Part shown: positions 8,724 through 17,866 of the stretch, one piece after another | How positions within the stretch are numbered: position 1 is the stretch's first letter | Layout of the letters: every line of letters begins with the position of its first letter | Origin: Paenibacillus sp. FSL R5-0345 | Lineage (GTDB): Bacteria; Bacillota; Bacilli; Paenibacillales; Paenibacillaceae | DNA: 64,000 nucleotides | Assembly (NCBI RefSeq): GCF_000758585.1 | Contig: NZ_CP009281.1 | Span: forward strand, 1,736,001-1,800,000 | Direction of reading: 5' to 3' | Notes under the pieces: generated by a model | Seen by the model: only the letters and a program-made list of their open reading frames with translations | Database searches by the model: none | What the model was told of the DNA's origin: nothing | Program-made: the position numbers and the translations under genes

Positions 8724-9536
8724 TTATAATGGAAGATCACGTCGTCTGAATTGCTCGATCCCTAAGGCAAAAGCGAGCACACCGATCAACAGTAACCAAC
8801 TGGAAACCTGAATGACCTCCACGTTGCCTTGAACGATTTTGCCAGGCTGATAGAAGGAGAATAGGGTCAGGTAACGTAACCCTTCCAGCTTATCACTTAT
8901 TTTACCCAGCAAGTCTAGAGTGAAGAATCCGAAGGTGATGGCGCCGGAAATTCCAAGTGCTTTTTTCTCATCATTACATATTGAGGAGACAAGAAATGCA
9001 AGGCCCCCCACGGCAAAAAATAATAAAAAAGCCACGCTGTTCAGCTGAGCAAATCGGCCGCTGTTAAATTCATATTCACTGCCGAGGAACCATGCTTTAC
9101 CTAATAATCCGGCGAGTGTGGTTACACCCATAATCAGGAGCAAAGCTGTCGTGAGTACAAGCGCCTGTGTGGTCGCTACTTTTCTCCGTGTTGTTGGGGC
9201 TATAAGCAGATAAGCCATAGAACCGCGATCCACAAGCCGAGCCATGAGCTGCGTCGACATTTGTACACATACAATAGATAGAATCAGTACCAGAATAAGT
9301 CCGTAATATTCTCCAGAGATAAAAGCCTCAGCACTGGTAAATCCGCTGTTTAATCCAAAAGCTTTTCCCACACCTTCCGGCATAGCTTTTATGAGGTCAT
9401 CAATGGCTTGTGTGCTTCCGGCGATCCCCGGATATAGCCAGATCATAAACAGAATATAGAAGGCAGAACCGAAGGCGTAATTCATAATTCCTTTCAGGTT
9501 CACTCTCATCATTTCTTTATAGAGCGGAAGATTCAT
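8724..9536 (-). CDS. ABC-2 type transporter permease
   Basis: This integral membrane protein has about six predicted membrane spans and should form the channel of an exporter with the ATPase encoded just upstream. Hydrophobic segments appear near residues 18-36, 75-97, 104-130, 140-165, 170-190 and 245-262. Family features include GEYYGLILVLILSIVC and the C-terminal FRRRDLPL. Its ATG overlaps the stop of the ATPase gene by four bases (ATGA), so the two are translationally coupled. The substrate is unknown; such pairs export antimicrobial peptides, lipids or drugs. A divergent TetR gene suggests ligand-induced expression. Confidence 0.85.
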   Translation of the reverse strand: MNLPLYKEMMRVNLKGIMNYAFGSAFYILFMIWLYPGIAGSTQAIDDLIKAMPEGVGKAFGLNSGFTSAEAFISGEYYGLILVLILSIVCVQMSTQLMARLVDRGSMAYLLIAPTTRRKVATTQALVLTTALLLIMGVTTLAGLLGKAWFLGSEYEFNSGRFAQLNSVAFLLFFAVGGLAFLVSSICNDEKKALGISGAITFGFFTLDLLGKISDKLEGLRYLTLFSFYQPGKIVQGNVEVIQVSSWLLLIGVLAFALGIEQFRRRDLPL

Positions 9537-10420
9537 TGCACGGCCCCCTCACGGTCATAATAGTCCATGAAAATGTCCTCTAGATTCTGCGTAAATACAT
9601 CTATACTGCGGATATTGTATTTTCCGGTCTCCTGAATGAATCGATCGTAATTGCCCTGAACGGCAATGCGGACCATGTTCCCTTCACGAGCTTCCACTTG
9701 CAGGCCGGAGGCGGCAAATTGTTCTGCATCTTCGCGATTCGCGAACACAACCTCAAACAGCTTCCGCTGCATCGATTGCAGTTCATGGATATTTTTCACA
9801 GTGATGATACGTCCGTCTTTAATGATTGCAGCGCGGTCACAGGTACGCTCTATTTCTTGAAAGCTGTGAGAGGACATTAGAAAGGTGGTTCCGGCTGCTT
9901 TTTCCTCTAATACGAGATCTATAAATACCTTTTGCATAAGCGGGTCGAGTCCCGAGGTAGGTTCATCCAGAATAATAACTTCAGGATTGTGCATGAAAGC
10001 TGCGACAATACCGACTTTTTGCTTCATTCCCTTTGACATTTTGCGGATCGGAGTTGCGGCATCAAATTGCAGTCGTTCAATCAGGTGGTCACGTTTGGTA
10101 GTGTTCTTCATCCCTTGCATGCCAGACATGAACTTAAGGAAGGAAATACCCGTCATCCCGTCAAAAAAGTTGATTTCACCAGGCAGATAGCCGATATGCT
10201 TCTGGACCGTGCCCTGTGCTTTCCATACATCAAGTCCATGAATGCTCGCATAACCTTGATCAGGCATCATGAATCCCATGATATGTCTTATGGTTGTAGA
10301 TTTACCCGCGCCATTTGGCCCCAGAAACCCAAACACCTCGCCTTTATTTACGGTAAACGTAACATCTTCGATTCCCTTGCCATTCGAAAATCGCTTAGTT
10401 AAGCCTTCAACTACAAGCAT
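9533..10420 (-). CDS. ABC transporter ATP-binding protein
   Basis: This nucleotide-binding subunit energises the ABC-2 exporter. From the ATG at 10420 (behind GGAGG) the Walker A motif GPNGAGKST is at residues 34-42. The signature is SKGMKQK, Walker B is VIILDEPTSGLD, and the H-loop His is in MSSHSF. A C-terminal regulatory-type extension of about 80 residues follows (FEVVFANREDAEQF...FTQNLEDIFMDYY), as in exporter ATPases such as the CcmA/NatA group. An in-frame start at 10471 exists but lacks a ribosome site and would add residues not typical of the family. Confidence 0.9.
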   Translation of the reverse strand: MLVVEGLTKRFSNGKGIEDVTFTVNKGEVFGFLGPNGAGKSTTIRHIMGFMMPDQGYASIHGLDVWKAQGTVQKHIGYLPGEINFFDGMTGISFLKFMSGMQGMKNTTKRDHLIERLQFDAATPIRKMSKGMKQKVGIVAAFMHNPEVIILDEPTSGLDPLMQKVFIDLVLEEKAAGTTFLMSSHSFQEIERTCDRAAIIKDGRIITVKNIHELQSMQRKLFEVVFANREDAEQFAASGLQVEAREGNMVRIAVQGNYDRFIQETGKYNIRSIDVFTQNLEDIFMDYYDREGAVQ

Positions 10421-10463
10421 ACTGCCACCTCCATTGCAAAATAATGAACTATTATTAATTAGA

Positions 10464-10540
10464 TATTTCATATGTTATATTATTCCTAGTGAATAGTGAA
10501 GTCAATGGAATTATGAAATAATTGATAATGAATATTTCAT
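10464..10540. promoter_or_regulatory. Candidate TetR operator region between the ABC-2 operon and its regulator
   Basis: ATGAAATA (10513-10520) and TATTTCAT (10533-10540) form a perfect 8-bp inverted repeat with a 12-base spacer. A third TATTTCAT copy lies at 10464-10471, nearer the exporter start. The layout (repeats between divergent TetR and exporter genes) is what an autoregulated repressor would need. Confidence 0.55.
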
Positions 10541-10586
10541 TAAATTTAAATAAGCGCACTATATAATGAAGTTAAGGGTGGATAGC

Positions 10587-11186
10587 ATGAATGGATTTGA
10601 GATAAGAGCCGCTCAAATAAAACTCAAAATTATGAAGACTACTATGGAGATGCTCAAGTGCTGTGAGCCCAAACGTCTCCGGATCGCAGACATTGCGAAA
10701 GAAGCAGGCGTCTCACAGGTGACGATTTATAATTATTTTGGCAGCAAGGAAGCACTGCTTGGTGAGACCTTTAAAGATTTTATAGAGAAGGCCATTCGTG
10801 AATTTGAAGATTACATTCATGGAGAGCATTCTCTAAAAGAGATTATTGAATACATTATGACGATGGAGAGAGAAACCTACAGTTCGTTGTCTCCTACGAC
10901 TGTGAAGGAGCTTATGATTGAGGACCAGGAAATGTTTCATTATATTGAAGAACGTTACACGAATGACGTTTTACCATTGATGGTCAAGATGGTGGAGGAT
11001 GGCAAAGCACGAGGAGAAATTTCAAATAAAGTATCCACTAAAGGGATACTTTCATTTATAGGAATGTATATGCGAAGTTCGGGAGAAATGCTAGATGAAG
11101 CCAGCAAACAAGAAGATATAGACGGCTTCCTGGAGGAAGCCATCCATCTCTTTTTCTATGGCATTTGCGGGCGGGAGCAGGAGTAG
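10587..11186 (+). CDS. TetR/AcrR-family transcriptional regulator
   Basis: The N-terminal helix-turn-helix (about residues 31-53) reads LRIADIAKEAGVSQVTIYNYFGSKEAL, a textbook TetR motif. The rest (about 60-199) is an all-helical ligand domain. The ATG at 10587 is preferred over that at 10566 because AAGGGTGG lies just before it. The gene is divergent from the ABC-2 exporter, so it probably represses that exporter and itself until a substrate binds. Confidence 0.88.
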   Translation: MNGFEIRAAQIKLKIMKTTMEMLKCCEPKRLRIADIAKEAGVSQVTIYNYFGSKEALLGETFKDFIEKAIREFEDYIHGEHSLKEIIEYIMTMERETYSSLSPTTVKELMIEDQEMFHYIEERYTNDVLPLMVKMVEDGKARGEISNKVSTKGILSFIGMYMRSSGEMLDEASKQEDIDGFLEEAIHLFFYGICGREQE

Positions 11187-11218
11187 CGTAAGGTTTGCAA
11201 CCTGTTTAATCTAATTCA

Positions 11219-12715
11219 TCATGGGAAAAGCGGATTCCCTGTCATCCCTACCCAAAGCTCGGATTGTTCAAGATGGGCTGCAAGCTGAAGCAGTAAATCT
11301 TCCCGCCCTTTAGCAGCCATTACCTGTACCCCCATCGGCAGACCCGCTTGCGACATATGGACGGGAACGCTCATGGCGGGTTGGCCCGTCAAATTGGCAA
11401 GCTGGGTGAACGGTGTATAGGTTAGGCTTGGTTTAAACATAGCGTAAATCATTCGCTCTTGTTCCTCTTTCGGCAACTCATGTACATGCAGCAGTTTTTC
11501 GATTTCAGCAGAACTATGCGTTAACTCGCCAATCTTAGGAGCTGAATCCGCATTTGTTGGTGTGATATACAGATCGTAGCGGTTAAGCAGACCTGCCATT
11601 TGAGCGGCTGCAATATCCCATTCATCCAGACTATGCACAAATTCTGCCGCAGAGACTTTTCTTCCGGCTTCCCCAAGGACCCAAGTAACGATATCAACTT
11701 CACTGGAAGTAATGGAACGTCCCATCATTTTTTCCAGCGATACGAACATCGCTGCCACTTCCCCAGTATTCATCGTATAGTAATTCTCCATTAGCCTTAC
11801 ACCATTTACCGGGCTCAGCTTTTCTTCAACTTCATACCCCTCAGCTTCGAGCCATTTTACAGTCTTGAGCACAGCAATTACTGCTTCATTCGTTACAGGA
11901 GTGCCCACTGGGGATGCTGTTGTGAACGCTATGCGCAGTTTTCGCTGTGTTGGTTTGAAAAGATCGTCCAGATAGACGCCCGGATATAGCGGTGTTTGAA
12001 AAGCAGCCTCTGGCTGCACGACCTGCAGCAGATCCAGCATAGCAGCGCTATCACGTACGGACCGTGTCAACGCGAAGTCGATAGAAGCACCTTGCCATTG
12101 ACGGCCTACACCTGGTCCTACTGGAGTGCGTCCACGGGTTGGCTTCAGCCCGAACAAGCCGGTGAACGAGGCAGGGATACGGATCGAGCCGCCGCCATCA
12201 CTAGCTCCAGCTGCCGGAACAATACCAGAGGCTACCGCCGCTGCTGCACCGCCGCTAGAACCACCAGGGGAATATTCGAGATTCCACGGATTACGTGCCG
12301 GGCCGTGAAGGACGTTCTCGGTGATGTTTTTGAGGCCGAATTCCGGTGTATTCGTATGTCCAAGCGGAATAAAACCGCCGTTTCTGATTCGTGCTACGTA
12401 GTTCGAGTCGCGTCTAGCAATATTGTCTTTCATCAGTAAGGCACCTGAAGTAAGAGGTTCTCCAGCGATGGCTTGAGAGATGTCCTTCAGCAGAAAAGGA
12501 ACGCCAGCAAACGGGCGAGAGTCATCGTGTACAGGCATTTCGTCAGCTTCCTTAAGAGCAGCTTCTCTACGGGTGCGTACGACCGCATTAAGGACTGGAT
12601 TGACTTCATCGAGTCGATCGAAGGCGGCTTCAACCAGCTCCCTAGGGGAGACTTCACGTGCTTTGATAAGCGCTGCGAGTCCTAGGGCATCATATGTAGA
12701 ATAAGAAAAGGACAT
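11219..12715 (-). CDS. Amidase signature family protein
   Basis: This cytoplasmic hydrolase of 498 residues belongs to the amidase signature superfamily. The Ser-cisSer-Lys triad is visible: Lys77 in FLLKDIS, cis-Ser in PGGSSGG (153/154) and nucleophile Ser177 in [10 protein letters not shown]. The glycine/serine-rich core that follows ([13 protein letters not shown]) is also conserved. The length fits single-domain amidases rather than GatA, whose partners GatB and GatC are absent here. The substrate cannot be read from sequence; candidates include aryl or aliphatic amides and 6-aminohexanoate-type oligomers. It stands alone, with no signal peptide. Confidence 0.85.
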   Translation of the reverse strand: MSFSYSTYDALGLAALIKAREVSPRELVEAAFDRLDEVNPVLNAVVRTRREAALKEADEMPVHDDSRPFAGVPFLLKDISQAIAGEPLTSGALLMKDNIARRDSNYVARIRNGGFIPLGHTNTPEFGLKNITENVLHGPARNPWNLEYSPGGSSGGAAAAVASGIVPAAGASDGGGSIRIPASFTGLFGLKPTRGRTPVGPGVGRQWQGASIDFALTRSVRDSAAMLDLLQVVQPEAAFQTPLYPGVYLDDLFKPTQRKLRIAFTTASPVGTPVTNEAVIAVLKTVKWLEAEGYEVEEKLSPVNGVRLMENYYTMNTGEVAAMFVSLEKMMGRSITSSEVDIVTWVLGEAGRKVSAAEFVHSLDEWDIAAAQMAGLLNRYDLYITPTNADSAPKIGELTHSSAEIEKLLHVHELPKEEQERMIYAMFKPSLTYTPFTQLANLTGQPAMSVPVHMSQAGLPMGVQVMAAKGREDLLLQLAAHLEQSELWVGMTGNPLFP

Positions 12716-12874
12716 AATAGGTACCTTCTTTCGAATAGGAATAAATAGCCTGTCTCTATTGTATTATACATCCCGCTAGTAATGATTTGAAAATGGATAC
12801 CTGATATCTATCAATTCTTTTTTATACCCGATTAGGCTATACTAAATATTAAATGGATCTTATGGGGTGTACTG

Positions 12875-13345
12875 ATGAACGAAGATAAATATCAGAATGT
12901 TGATGGACTAATGGAAGCTTTCCAGCAATTTGCCAGGATGAATTGGCGTAAAACTACGGTCTGGGGATTGAAGCCAAGTGAAGTTCGGATGTTGGTCTCT
13001 TTAAAGCTGGGGAATGAACGGGAAGGAAAGAGGGGCCAGACGGTTTCGGATATTAGCAAATTTCTAAAGGTTACTTCTCCTACGGTTACACAGATGGTCA
13101 ATAGCCTGATTGCACAAGGATATGTAGTGCGTACTGCCGATACACAGGATCGCCGAATCAGTGAGATCACGCTTACGGAAAAAGGAGAGCATTTGGCCGA
13201 AATGGCTGTAACGAAATCCCGAAACACCTTTAAAGGTATGATTGATTATATGGGCAAAGAAAAGACAGATTCGTTAATGGGGCTGTTAAACGAGGTCTAC
13301 GATTATTTTGAAGAATTGAATGATAATCAACCCACTGAATCCTAA
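12875..13345 (+). CDS. MarR-family transcriptional regulator
   Basis: This 156-residue winged-helix protein has a recognition helix in VSDISKFLKVTSPTVTQMVNSLIAQGYVVR (about residues 56-86) and a wing with DTQDRRISEITLTEKG (about 88-103). It lies between a divergent amidase gene and the convergent MFS gene. It resembles the second MarR protein at 15268 in the TVTQMVNSL/ATQMVNSL helix, so the two are probably paralogs. Its target is not evident; the 160-base divergent spacer toward the amidase is the natural place for an operator. Confidence 0.85.
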   Translation: MNEDKYQNVDGLMEAFQQFARMNWRKTTVWGLKPSEVRMLVSLKLGNEREGKRGQTVSDISKFLKVTSPTVTQMVNSLIAQGYVVRTADTQDRRISEITLTEKGEHLAEMAVTKSRNTFKGMIDYMGKEKTDSLMGLLNEVYDYFEELNDNQPTES

Positions 13346-13354
13346 TCCTTCACA

Positions 13355-13399
13355 TAAAAAAGAGATGTCGCACAGCCTAAGCTGTTAACGGACATCTCT
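13355..13399 (-). terminator. Rho-independent terminator of the MFS gene
   Basis: On the minus strand AGAGATGTC and GACATCTCT arms enclose an inner AGC/GCT stem and are followed by TTTTTTATG. It also faces the end of the MarR gene and could work in both directions. Confidence 0.88.
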
Positions 13400-13418
13400 A
13401 ATGTATATTTATTTGTGA

Positions 13419-15014
13419 TTAATGTGCAGCAGGTACAGACTTTTCAAGTTTTTTGCTTTCGCTTTTTCCCTCTGCAGTTACCTCAACTTTTTTCTCGCCA
13501 CTTCGTAACGGAATCTCTTTAAGGAACAGGACAAGCAGTGCTGCAATTACTAACAGTGCAGTGCCGCTTAAGAATACAACCGTCAGGGAATCACTTAGTG
13601 CGTTCCGCAGCATCTCAATCAATTGATTAAAGAGCGGCTGGATTTGCTCTGGCAGTGTTGCGTGCAGTTCCTTCAGCTTAGGTTGATCCAGCAGCATTTG
13701 CGGGTTCATAAATGCGGATAGCTGTTTAGCGGATTCAGGATCAAGTTTGGTTAAATCCGGACCCTTGCCAGAGGACACTGCTGCCTCTAATTTTTTCGTT
13801 AATGTGGAGTTCATGATGGTACCCATGATAGCAATACCAATGGTTCCGCCTAAATTACGGAATAAAGTATTTGTAGCAGTAGCAACACCGAGCATGGAAG
13901 GAGCTACAGCATTTTGTACGGTTAAGGTAAACACAGGCATCGACAGCCCTAAACCAATACCGAAAATAATCATGCTGACTACGGCCATAGCGATATTGCT
14001 CATGAAGGCCATTATGATCATAGCCGCAACCATAAACGGCATTCCCATCAGAGCATAACGCTTGTATTTACCTGATTTGGAGATCCATCTTCCTACAAGT
14101 GTACTAAGTACAATCATTGCAAGTGACATCGGCATATTAATAAATCCGGAGTTGGTTGGGGAGACACCTTCTACACCTTGGACAAAGAACGGTAGATAGA
14201 TCATTGCGCCCATCATACCAGCATTCATTAGGAAGCCTACAATCATAGAGATGGTTACAATGGAGTTTTTAAATAAGGATAATGGCAACACTGGGCTTTT
14301 AGCTTTTCGTTCAATCAGAATCAAAATGATAACTCCCAGAATTGACGCTCCGAACAGGCCGAGAATTTCTGGAGAACCCCAGTCATATTTTGTCCCCGCC
14401 CATGAAAAGCCGAGCAAGAGTGCAACAATGGTAAGGGAAAGGAATATAGAGCCTAAGTAGTCAATGGATTCTGAGGTGGAGCGTGCAGTTTTAGGGAACA
14501 TTCTCCAAATCATAAAGAAAGCCACGATACCGAAAGGCAGGAAGATCCAGAAGATCCATTTCCAAGCCATGTGATCCACCATGAAGCCGCCAAGGGTAGG
14601 ACCAATTACGCTGGAGAATCCAAAAATGGCCATCATAATTCCGGTCCACTTGGCTCTCTCTCTAGGAGCGAACAAATCACCTACAGCGGTTACGGTAGCC
14701 GACATTAGAATCCCGCCGCCAAGACCTTGAATCCCGCGATAAGTGATCATTTGGAAAATATTTGTCGACAATCCGGACATGAAAGCGCCTATAATAAAAA
14801 TAACGATCCCCGCTAAGAGGAATGGCTTTCTTCCATAGATATCGGATAACTTACCGACAAGTACGGTGGCGATTGTTGAGGTGAGCATATAGATGGTGAT
14901 TACCCAAGTATAATGTTCAATGCCTCCCAACATCGCAATAATTCGGGGCATTGCAGTACCCACAATGGTCTGGTTGATTGCTGCGAAAAACATGGCCGCC
15001 ATTAATGCAATCAT
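13419..15014 (-). CDS. DHA2-family MFS multidrug transporter
   Basis: This drug:proton antiporter has about 14 transmembrane segments. It carries the MFS motif GKLSDIYGRKPF between the second and third spans and the antiporter motif C region (GPTLGGFMVD) in span 5. The long loop before the last span and the charged C-terminus (EGKSESKKLEKS) are usual for the EmrB/QacA class. The first conventional start (ATG 15014) leaves a very short N-terminus. Twelve in-frame codons upstream, at 15050, a CTG follows AAAGGAGAGG with ideal spacing and would give MEHLTQKKKVTI, the N-terminus I would expect for the family; the real start may therefore be CTG. A divergent MarR gene suggests substrate-induced expression. 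Confidence 0.9.
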   Translation of the reverse strand: MIALMAAMFFAAINQTIVGTAMPRIIAMLGGIEHYTWVITIYMLTSTIATVLVGKLSDIYGRKPFLLAGIVIFIIGAFMSGLSTNIFQMITYRGIQGLGGGILMSATVTAVGDLFAPRERAKWTGIMMAIFGFSSVIGPTLGGFMVDHMAWKWIFWIFLPFGIVAFFMIWRMFPKTARSTSESIDYLGSIFLSLTIVALLLGFSWAGTKYDWGSPEILGLFGASILGVIILILIERKAKSPVLPLSLFKNSIVTISMIVGFLMNAGMMGAMIYLPFFVQGVEGVSPTNSGFINMPMSLAMIVLSTLVGRWISKSGKYKRYALMGMPFMVAAMIIMAFMSNIAMAVVSMIIFGIGLGLSMPVFTLTVQNAVAPSMLGVATATNTLFRNLGGTIGIAIMGTIMNSTLTKKLEAAVSSGKGPDLTKLDPESAKQLSAFMNPQMLLDQPKLKELHATLPEQIQPLFNQLIEMLRNALSDSLTVVFLSGTALLVIAALLVLFLKEIPLRSGEKKVEVTAEGKSESKKLEKSVPAAH

Positions 15015-15182
15015 AATTGTAACTTTTTTCTTTTGCGTAAGGTGCTCCAGAGCAGTTCCTCTCCTTTAACTTCTATATATTGTAGTTTGGGAATTCATGT
15101 CTTAATAATTAGGTAGCCAAACTATCATTTATGTATAATACACAAATTCATCATTTAGCACAACTGTTTAATTATTTAATTT

Positions 15183-15246
15183 TAATCTAATGAGAATGTG
15201 ATTTGGACTTGATTTTTTGGAAATAGGTAGGTAATCTAATTAGATT
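15183..15246. promoter_or_regulatory. Candidate MarR operator between MFS and MarR genes
   Basis: AATCTAATTAGATT (15233-15246) is a perfect 14-bp palindrome placed about 20 bases before the marR-type start. A half-site TAATCTAA recurs at 15184-15191. The position between divergent regulator and efflux genes fits an autoregulated repressor site. Confidence 0.6.
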
Positions 15247-15267
15247 GAGTTAAATTGGAGGTGCCCT

Positions 15268-15786
15268 ATGGATACTCAAAATAGTCAAGAGCAAAAGCTA
15301 ATCATAGCCTTTGAGAACATTAAACGTTTGACCGCTCGTCCCTCTTTTAAGGAAAGTGTTTCGTATAGAGAATTTGTGATGATGTATGTCATTAACAATT
15401 TGATGAAACGAAAGAAGCCTTCAGACGGTGAAGAGCAACGGGGAGTAATGATTTCCAGATTAAGCGACCTGCTCCAAATCAGCAGACCTACTGCGACGCA
15501 AATGGTAAACAGCTTGGAGGAAAAAGGGTACGTGGTGCGAACAACGTCCGATACTGATCGGCGAGTTGTATATATTGCTCTAACGAATGAAGGAGAACAG
15601 ATTTATGATTCGCAGATGGCTACTTATTCCGGTATTCTAAGCGAAGTTATGGAAAAGGTAGGCAAGAAAGAGATCGACCAGTTGATTTTTCTGTGTGATC
15701 GTTTTCAAGAAGCGGTGCATGAAGTCAGAAGCCGTCAGCTTTTTAATTCATCCGATGAAGATCCGCTCGTTTTGGATTCTGTATAG
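15268..15786 (+). CDS. MarR-family regulator of the adjacent MFS efflux gene
   Basis: The winged helix has the recognition helix ISRLSDLLQISRPTATQMVNSLEEKGYVVR (about residues 65-94) and the wing motif DTDRRVVYIALTNEG (about 98-112). The N-terminal helix contains AFENIKRLTARPS. GGAGG precedes the ATG. The gene is divergent from the DHA2 transporter with a perfect palindrome between them, so it most likely represses both genes until a drug-like ligand binds. Confidence 0.87.
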   Translation: MDTQNSQEQKLIIAFENIKRLTARPSFKESVSYREFVMMYVINNLMKRKKPSDGEEQRGVMISRLSDLLQISRPTATQMVNSLEEKGYVVRTTSDTDRRVVYIALTNEGEQIYDSQMATYSGILSEVMEKVGKKEIDQLIFLCDRFQEAVHEVRSRQLFNSSDEDPLVLDSV

Positions 15787-15893
15787 TGAACATAACCAAA
15801 AGATATTTCGGAGCCTTTAGCCGGAACGTCTTTTTTTAATTATAAGAAAGTATAAGTTTCACGATATACTTTATCCTTATAATTCTCGCATAT

Positions 15894-15930
15894 ACGCTCA
15901 CCGTCCTTTAAAGGACGCCGAAGGCGTTTT
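15894..15930 (+). repeat. Copy 1 of a CGTCC/GGACG hairpin repeat
   Basis: ACGCTCACCGTCC pairs with GGACGCCGAAGGCGT around the palindrome CGTCCTTTAAAGGACG, followed by TTTT. A close copy lies at 53863-53901 and a partial one at 21184-21211. It lies just upstream of the phosphatase gene and has a terminator-like shape. Confidence 0.65.
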
Positions 15931-15963
15931 AGCTTGAAGCATCCAGAGTAAGGAGGAATTACA

Positions 15964-16701
15964 ATCAGAATATTAGCGATTAGTGACATTCACGGAAGCT
16001 ATTCCGAATTCAACGCATTGTTAAAAAAGGTAAACTATCGTCCATCCGAGGACAAGCTCATCCTGATGGGGGATTATGTGGATAGAGGTCTCAATAGTAA
16101 AGGGATTGTGGATCAGGTCATGGCTCTGAAGCGGGAGTGTGGCGCTATTGTTCTAAAAGGCAATCATGATAAAATGGCCTATGATGCGCTCACCGGCGAA
16201 GATGATAAACTGGATACGCATTGGCTTAGCAACGGCGGTTTGTATACATTGATGAGCTACTGTGAGGCAGATTCGAACTTTTTTAAAGCGGATTTTGGCT
16301 GGGACGATTATATGTTGCTGAAAGAAGAACTTAGACAGAAATACAAACATCATTTAGATTTTCTAAGTTCATTGCCGCTATATCACGAGACCGAAGAGCA
16401 TATTTTTGTGCATGCAGGCATTAACCCCTTAATAGAAGATTGGAAGCAGCAAGAGCCGTATGATTTTATCTGGATCAGAGAACCATTTTATACGAATCCG
16501 GTAGTTAGCACTAATAAAACGGTTATTTTTGGACATACCTCGACGATGGATCTACATGATTCGGAAGAAATCTGGTTTAGCCCGCCGGGCGATAAGATCG
16601 GTGTGGACGGTGGATGCGCATATGGTCAACGTCTGAACTGTTTGGAGATTTCTGGAGGGGAATATATCACACATTTTGTTCGGAATGGGGAGAAGCCTTG
16701 A
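15964..16701 (+). CDS. Ser/Thr-type metallophosphatase with a non-AUG start
   Basis: This calcineurin-like phosphoesterase resembles bacterial PrpA/PrpE-type protein phosphatases. The metal-binding motifs are SDIHG (Asp8, His10), GDYVDRG (36-42) and GNHD (66-69), with distal His motifs in VHAGINP and FGHTS. The first motif requires translation to begin upstream of the earliest conventional start (TTG 16018), which would delete it. AAGGAGG at 15950-15956 is spaced seven bases from ATC at 15964, giving the start MRILAISDIHG expected for the family; a stop codon just upstream (15949-15951) excludes other options. Either ATC (or another near-cognate codon) initiates, or the base is a sequencing error. 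It acts in the cytoplasm; the substrate is unknown. Confidence 0.8.
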   Translation: MRILAISDIHGSYSEFNALLKKVNYRPSEDKLILMGDYVDRGLNSKGIVDQVMALKRECGAIVLKGNHDKMAYDALTGEDDKLDTHWLSNGGLYTLMSYCEADSNFFKADFGWDDYMLLKEELRQKYKHHLDFLSSLPLYHETEEHIFVHAGINPLIEDWKQQEPYDFIWIREPFYTNPVVSTNKTVIFGHTSTMDLHDSEEIWFSPPGDKIGVDGGCAYGQRLNCLEISGGEYITHFVRNGEKP

Positions 16702-16825
16702 GCTGTCTCTCTTTTTTAATATAGATCTTCTTACATAAGTCATGAAATGAACTTAAAGAAATATAGAATAGCACTGTATTAAACCTCAACTATGTATAAA
16801 ATAAAGAGAGTAGGGGGTGTAATAG

Positions 16826-17863
16826 ATGAATGCGAACAACAAATATCATATCCTCATGCAAGGGACGATCAGCAACAATGTGAGCGAAACCTGTAAGGCG
16901 TTTGGCATATCTCGGACGATCTATTATCAGTGGTGTAAAGCTTACCAACAACAGGGCATGGATGGACTGGCTGAGAAGGAACGAAAACCGGTAATGCCTA
17001 ATAAAGTGGATAAGCGAACAGAGAGACTGATCTTAAAATACGTTGCCAAATTTCCTGAAGATGGACCCAAGCGAATCTTTTATGAACTGCAGGATGAGGG
17101 TGTGAACATAGGGGAGTCAGGTATTTACAATGTGCTGCGTCGTAATGGACTTAGTACGAGGATAGAACGTGAGGCTTATGCCAAAGAAGTCAAAGCAAAG
17201 AAGAGGGAAGGTGCACAAGCAGTTAACACCAAAGGGTGTAAAGAGAAACCGAAATCTCTCGACTATAAGATGAAAAATCCTGAAAATGCTCACCCCGGGT
17301 ATATGTGCCAACAAAGTATTAGCTATATGGGCGTATTCCCAAGGGTAGGAAAGGTGTATCAATATGTGGTCTACGATGCCTATTCCAGATTAGGCTTAGT
17401 TAAGCTTTATAATAGGAAGTCTGCCATTCATTTTATCGATTTTATGGATCTGAAGGTTATCCCATTGATGAAGACCTTAGAATTCCAAATCGACAATTTG
17501 GTAACGAACAAAAGTCGTGAATTTACTACAAACTGGGATAGAGGGAAACATAAATACAGCGATTTTTTACATAAGAACAACATAAATCAAGTAGCTATAA
17601 CTGCAGATCAGACAGAAGTATTTCAGCCATTACATCAATTCGTGGCGGTGTTAACGAAAGAATTTTACCAGCAGGCTTGGTTGGATGCTTCGATAGATTC
17701 CTTTGAGATTTTAGAAAAGCGCTTACATGAATACTTGAGGATCTATAACTTCAGCAGGGTGATCACAGACGGACCTAATCAAGGTAAAATACCATCAGAT
17801 GTCGCACTTGAGTATACAGGCCAGCGTGAGACCTTGCCATTATGGTTATTTACAAGGAGATAA
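16826..17863 (+). CDS. Transposase-derived helix-turn-helix protein with degenerate integrase core
   Basis: The architecture is that of an IS481/IS3-type transposase. It has a helix-turn-helix (about residues 17-40, VSETCKAFGISRTIYYQWCKAY), a second DNA-binding helical segment (about 68-110) and an integrase-like core (about 155-330, including YQYVVYDAYSRLGLVKLYNRKSA). The three DDE positions are all lost: the first Asp is Ser164 (QQSISYMG), the second Asp (TDNG in active enzymes) is Asn228 (VTNKSREF), and the Glu is replaced near His270 (LHQFVAVLTKEF). The frame is intact, with AGGGGG before the ATG, no flanking inverted repeats that I can see, and only three bases before the next gene. This suggests a domesticated DNA-binding protein, perhaps a regulator, rather than a mobile element. 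Confidence 0.75.
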   Translation: MNANNKYHILMQGTISNNVSETCKAFGISRTIYYQWCKAYQQQGMDGLAEKERKPVMPNKVDKRTERLILKYVAKFPEDGPKRIFYELQDEGVNIGESGIYNVLRRNGLSTRIEREAYAKEVKAKKREGAQAVNTKGCKEKPKSLDYKMKNPENAHPGYMCQQSISYMGVFPRVGKVYQYVVYDAYSRLGLVKLYNRKSAIHFIDFMDLKVIPLMKTLEFQIDNLVTNKSREFTTNWDRGKHKYSDFLHKNNINQVAITADQTEVFQPLHQFVAVLTKEFYQQAWLDASIDSFEILEKRLHEYLRIYNFSRVITDGPNQGKIPSDVALEYTGQRETLPLWLFTRR

Positions 17864-17866
17864 CGG

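Noticed and set aside
16826..17863. Active insertion sequence
   Set aside because: The DDE residues are missing, no terminal inverted repeats or target duplications were seen, and the gene is tightly coupled to a downstream metabolic gene.
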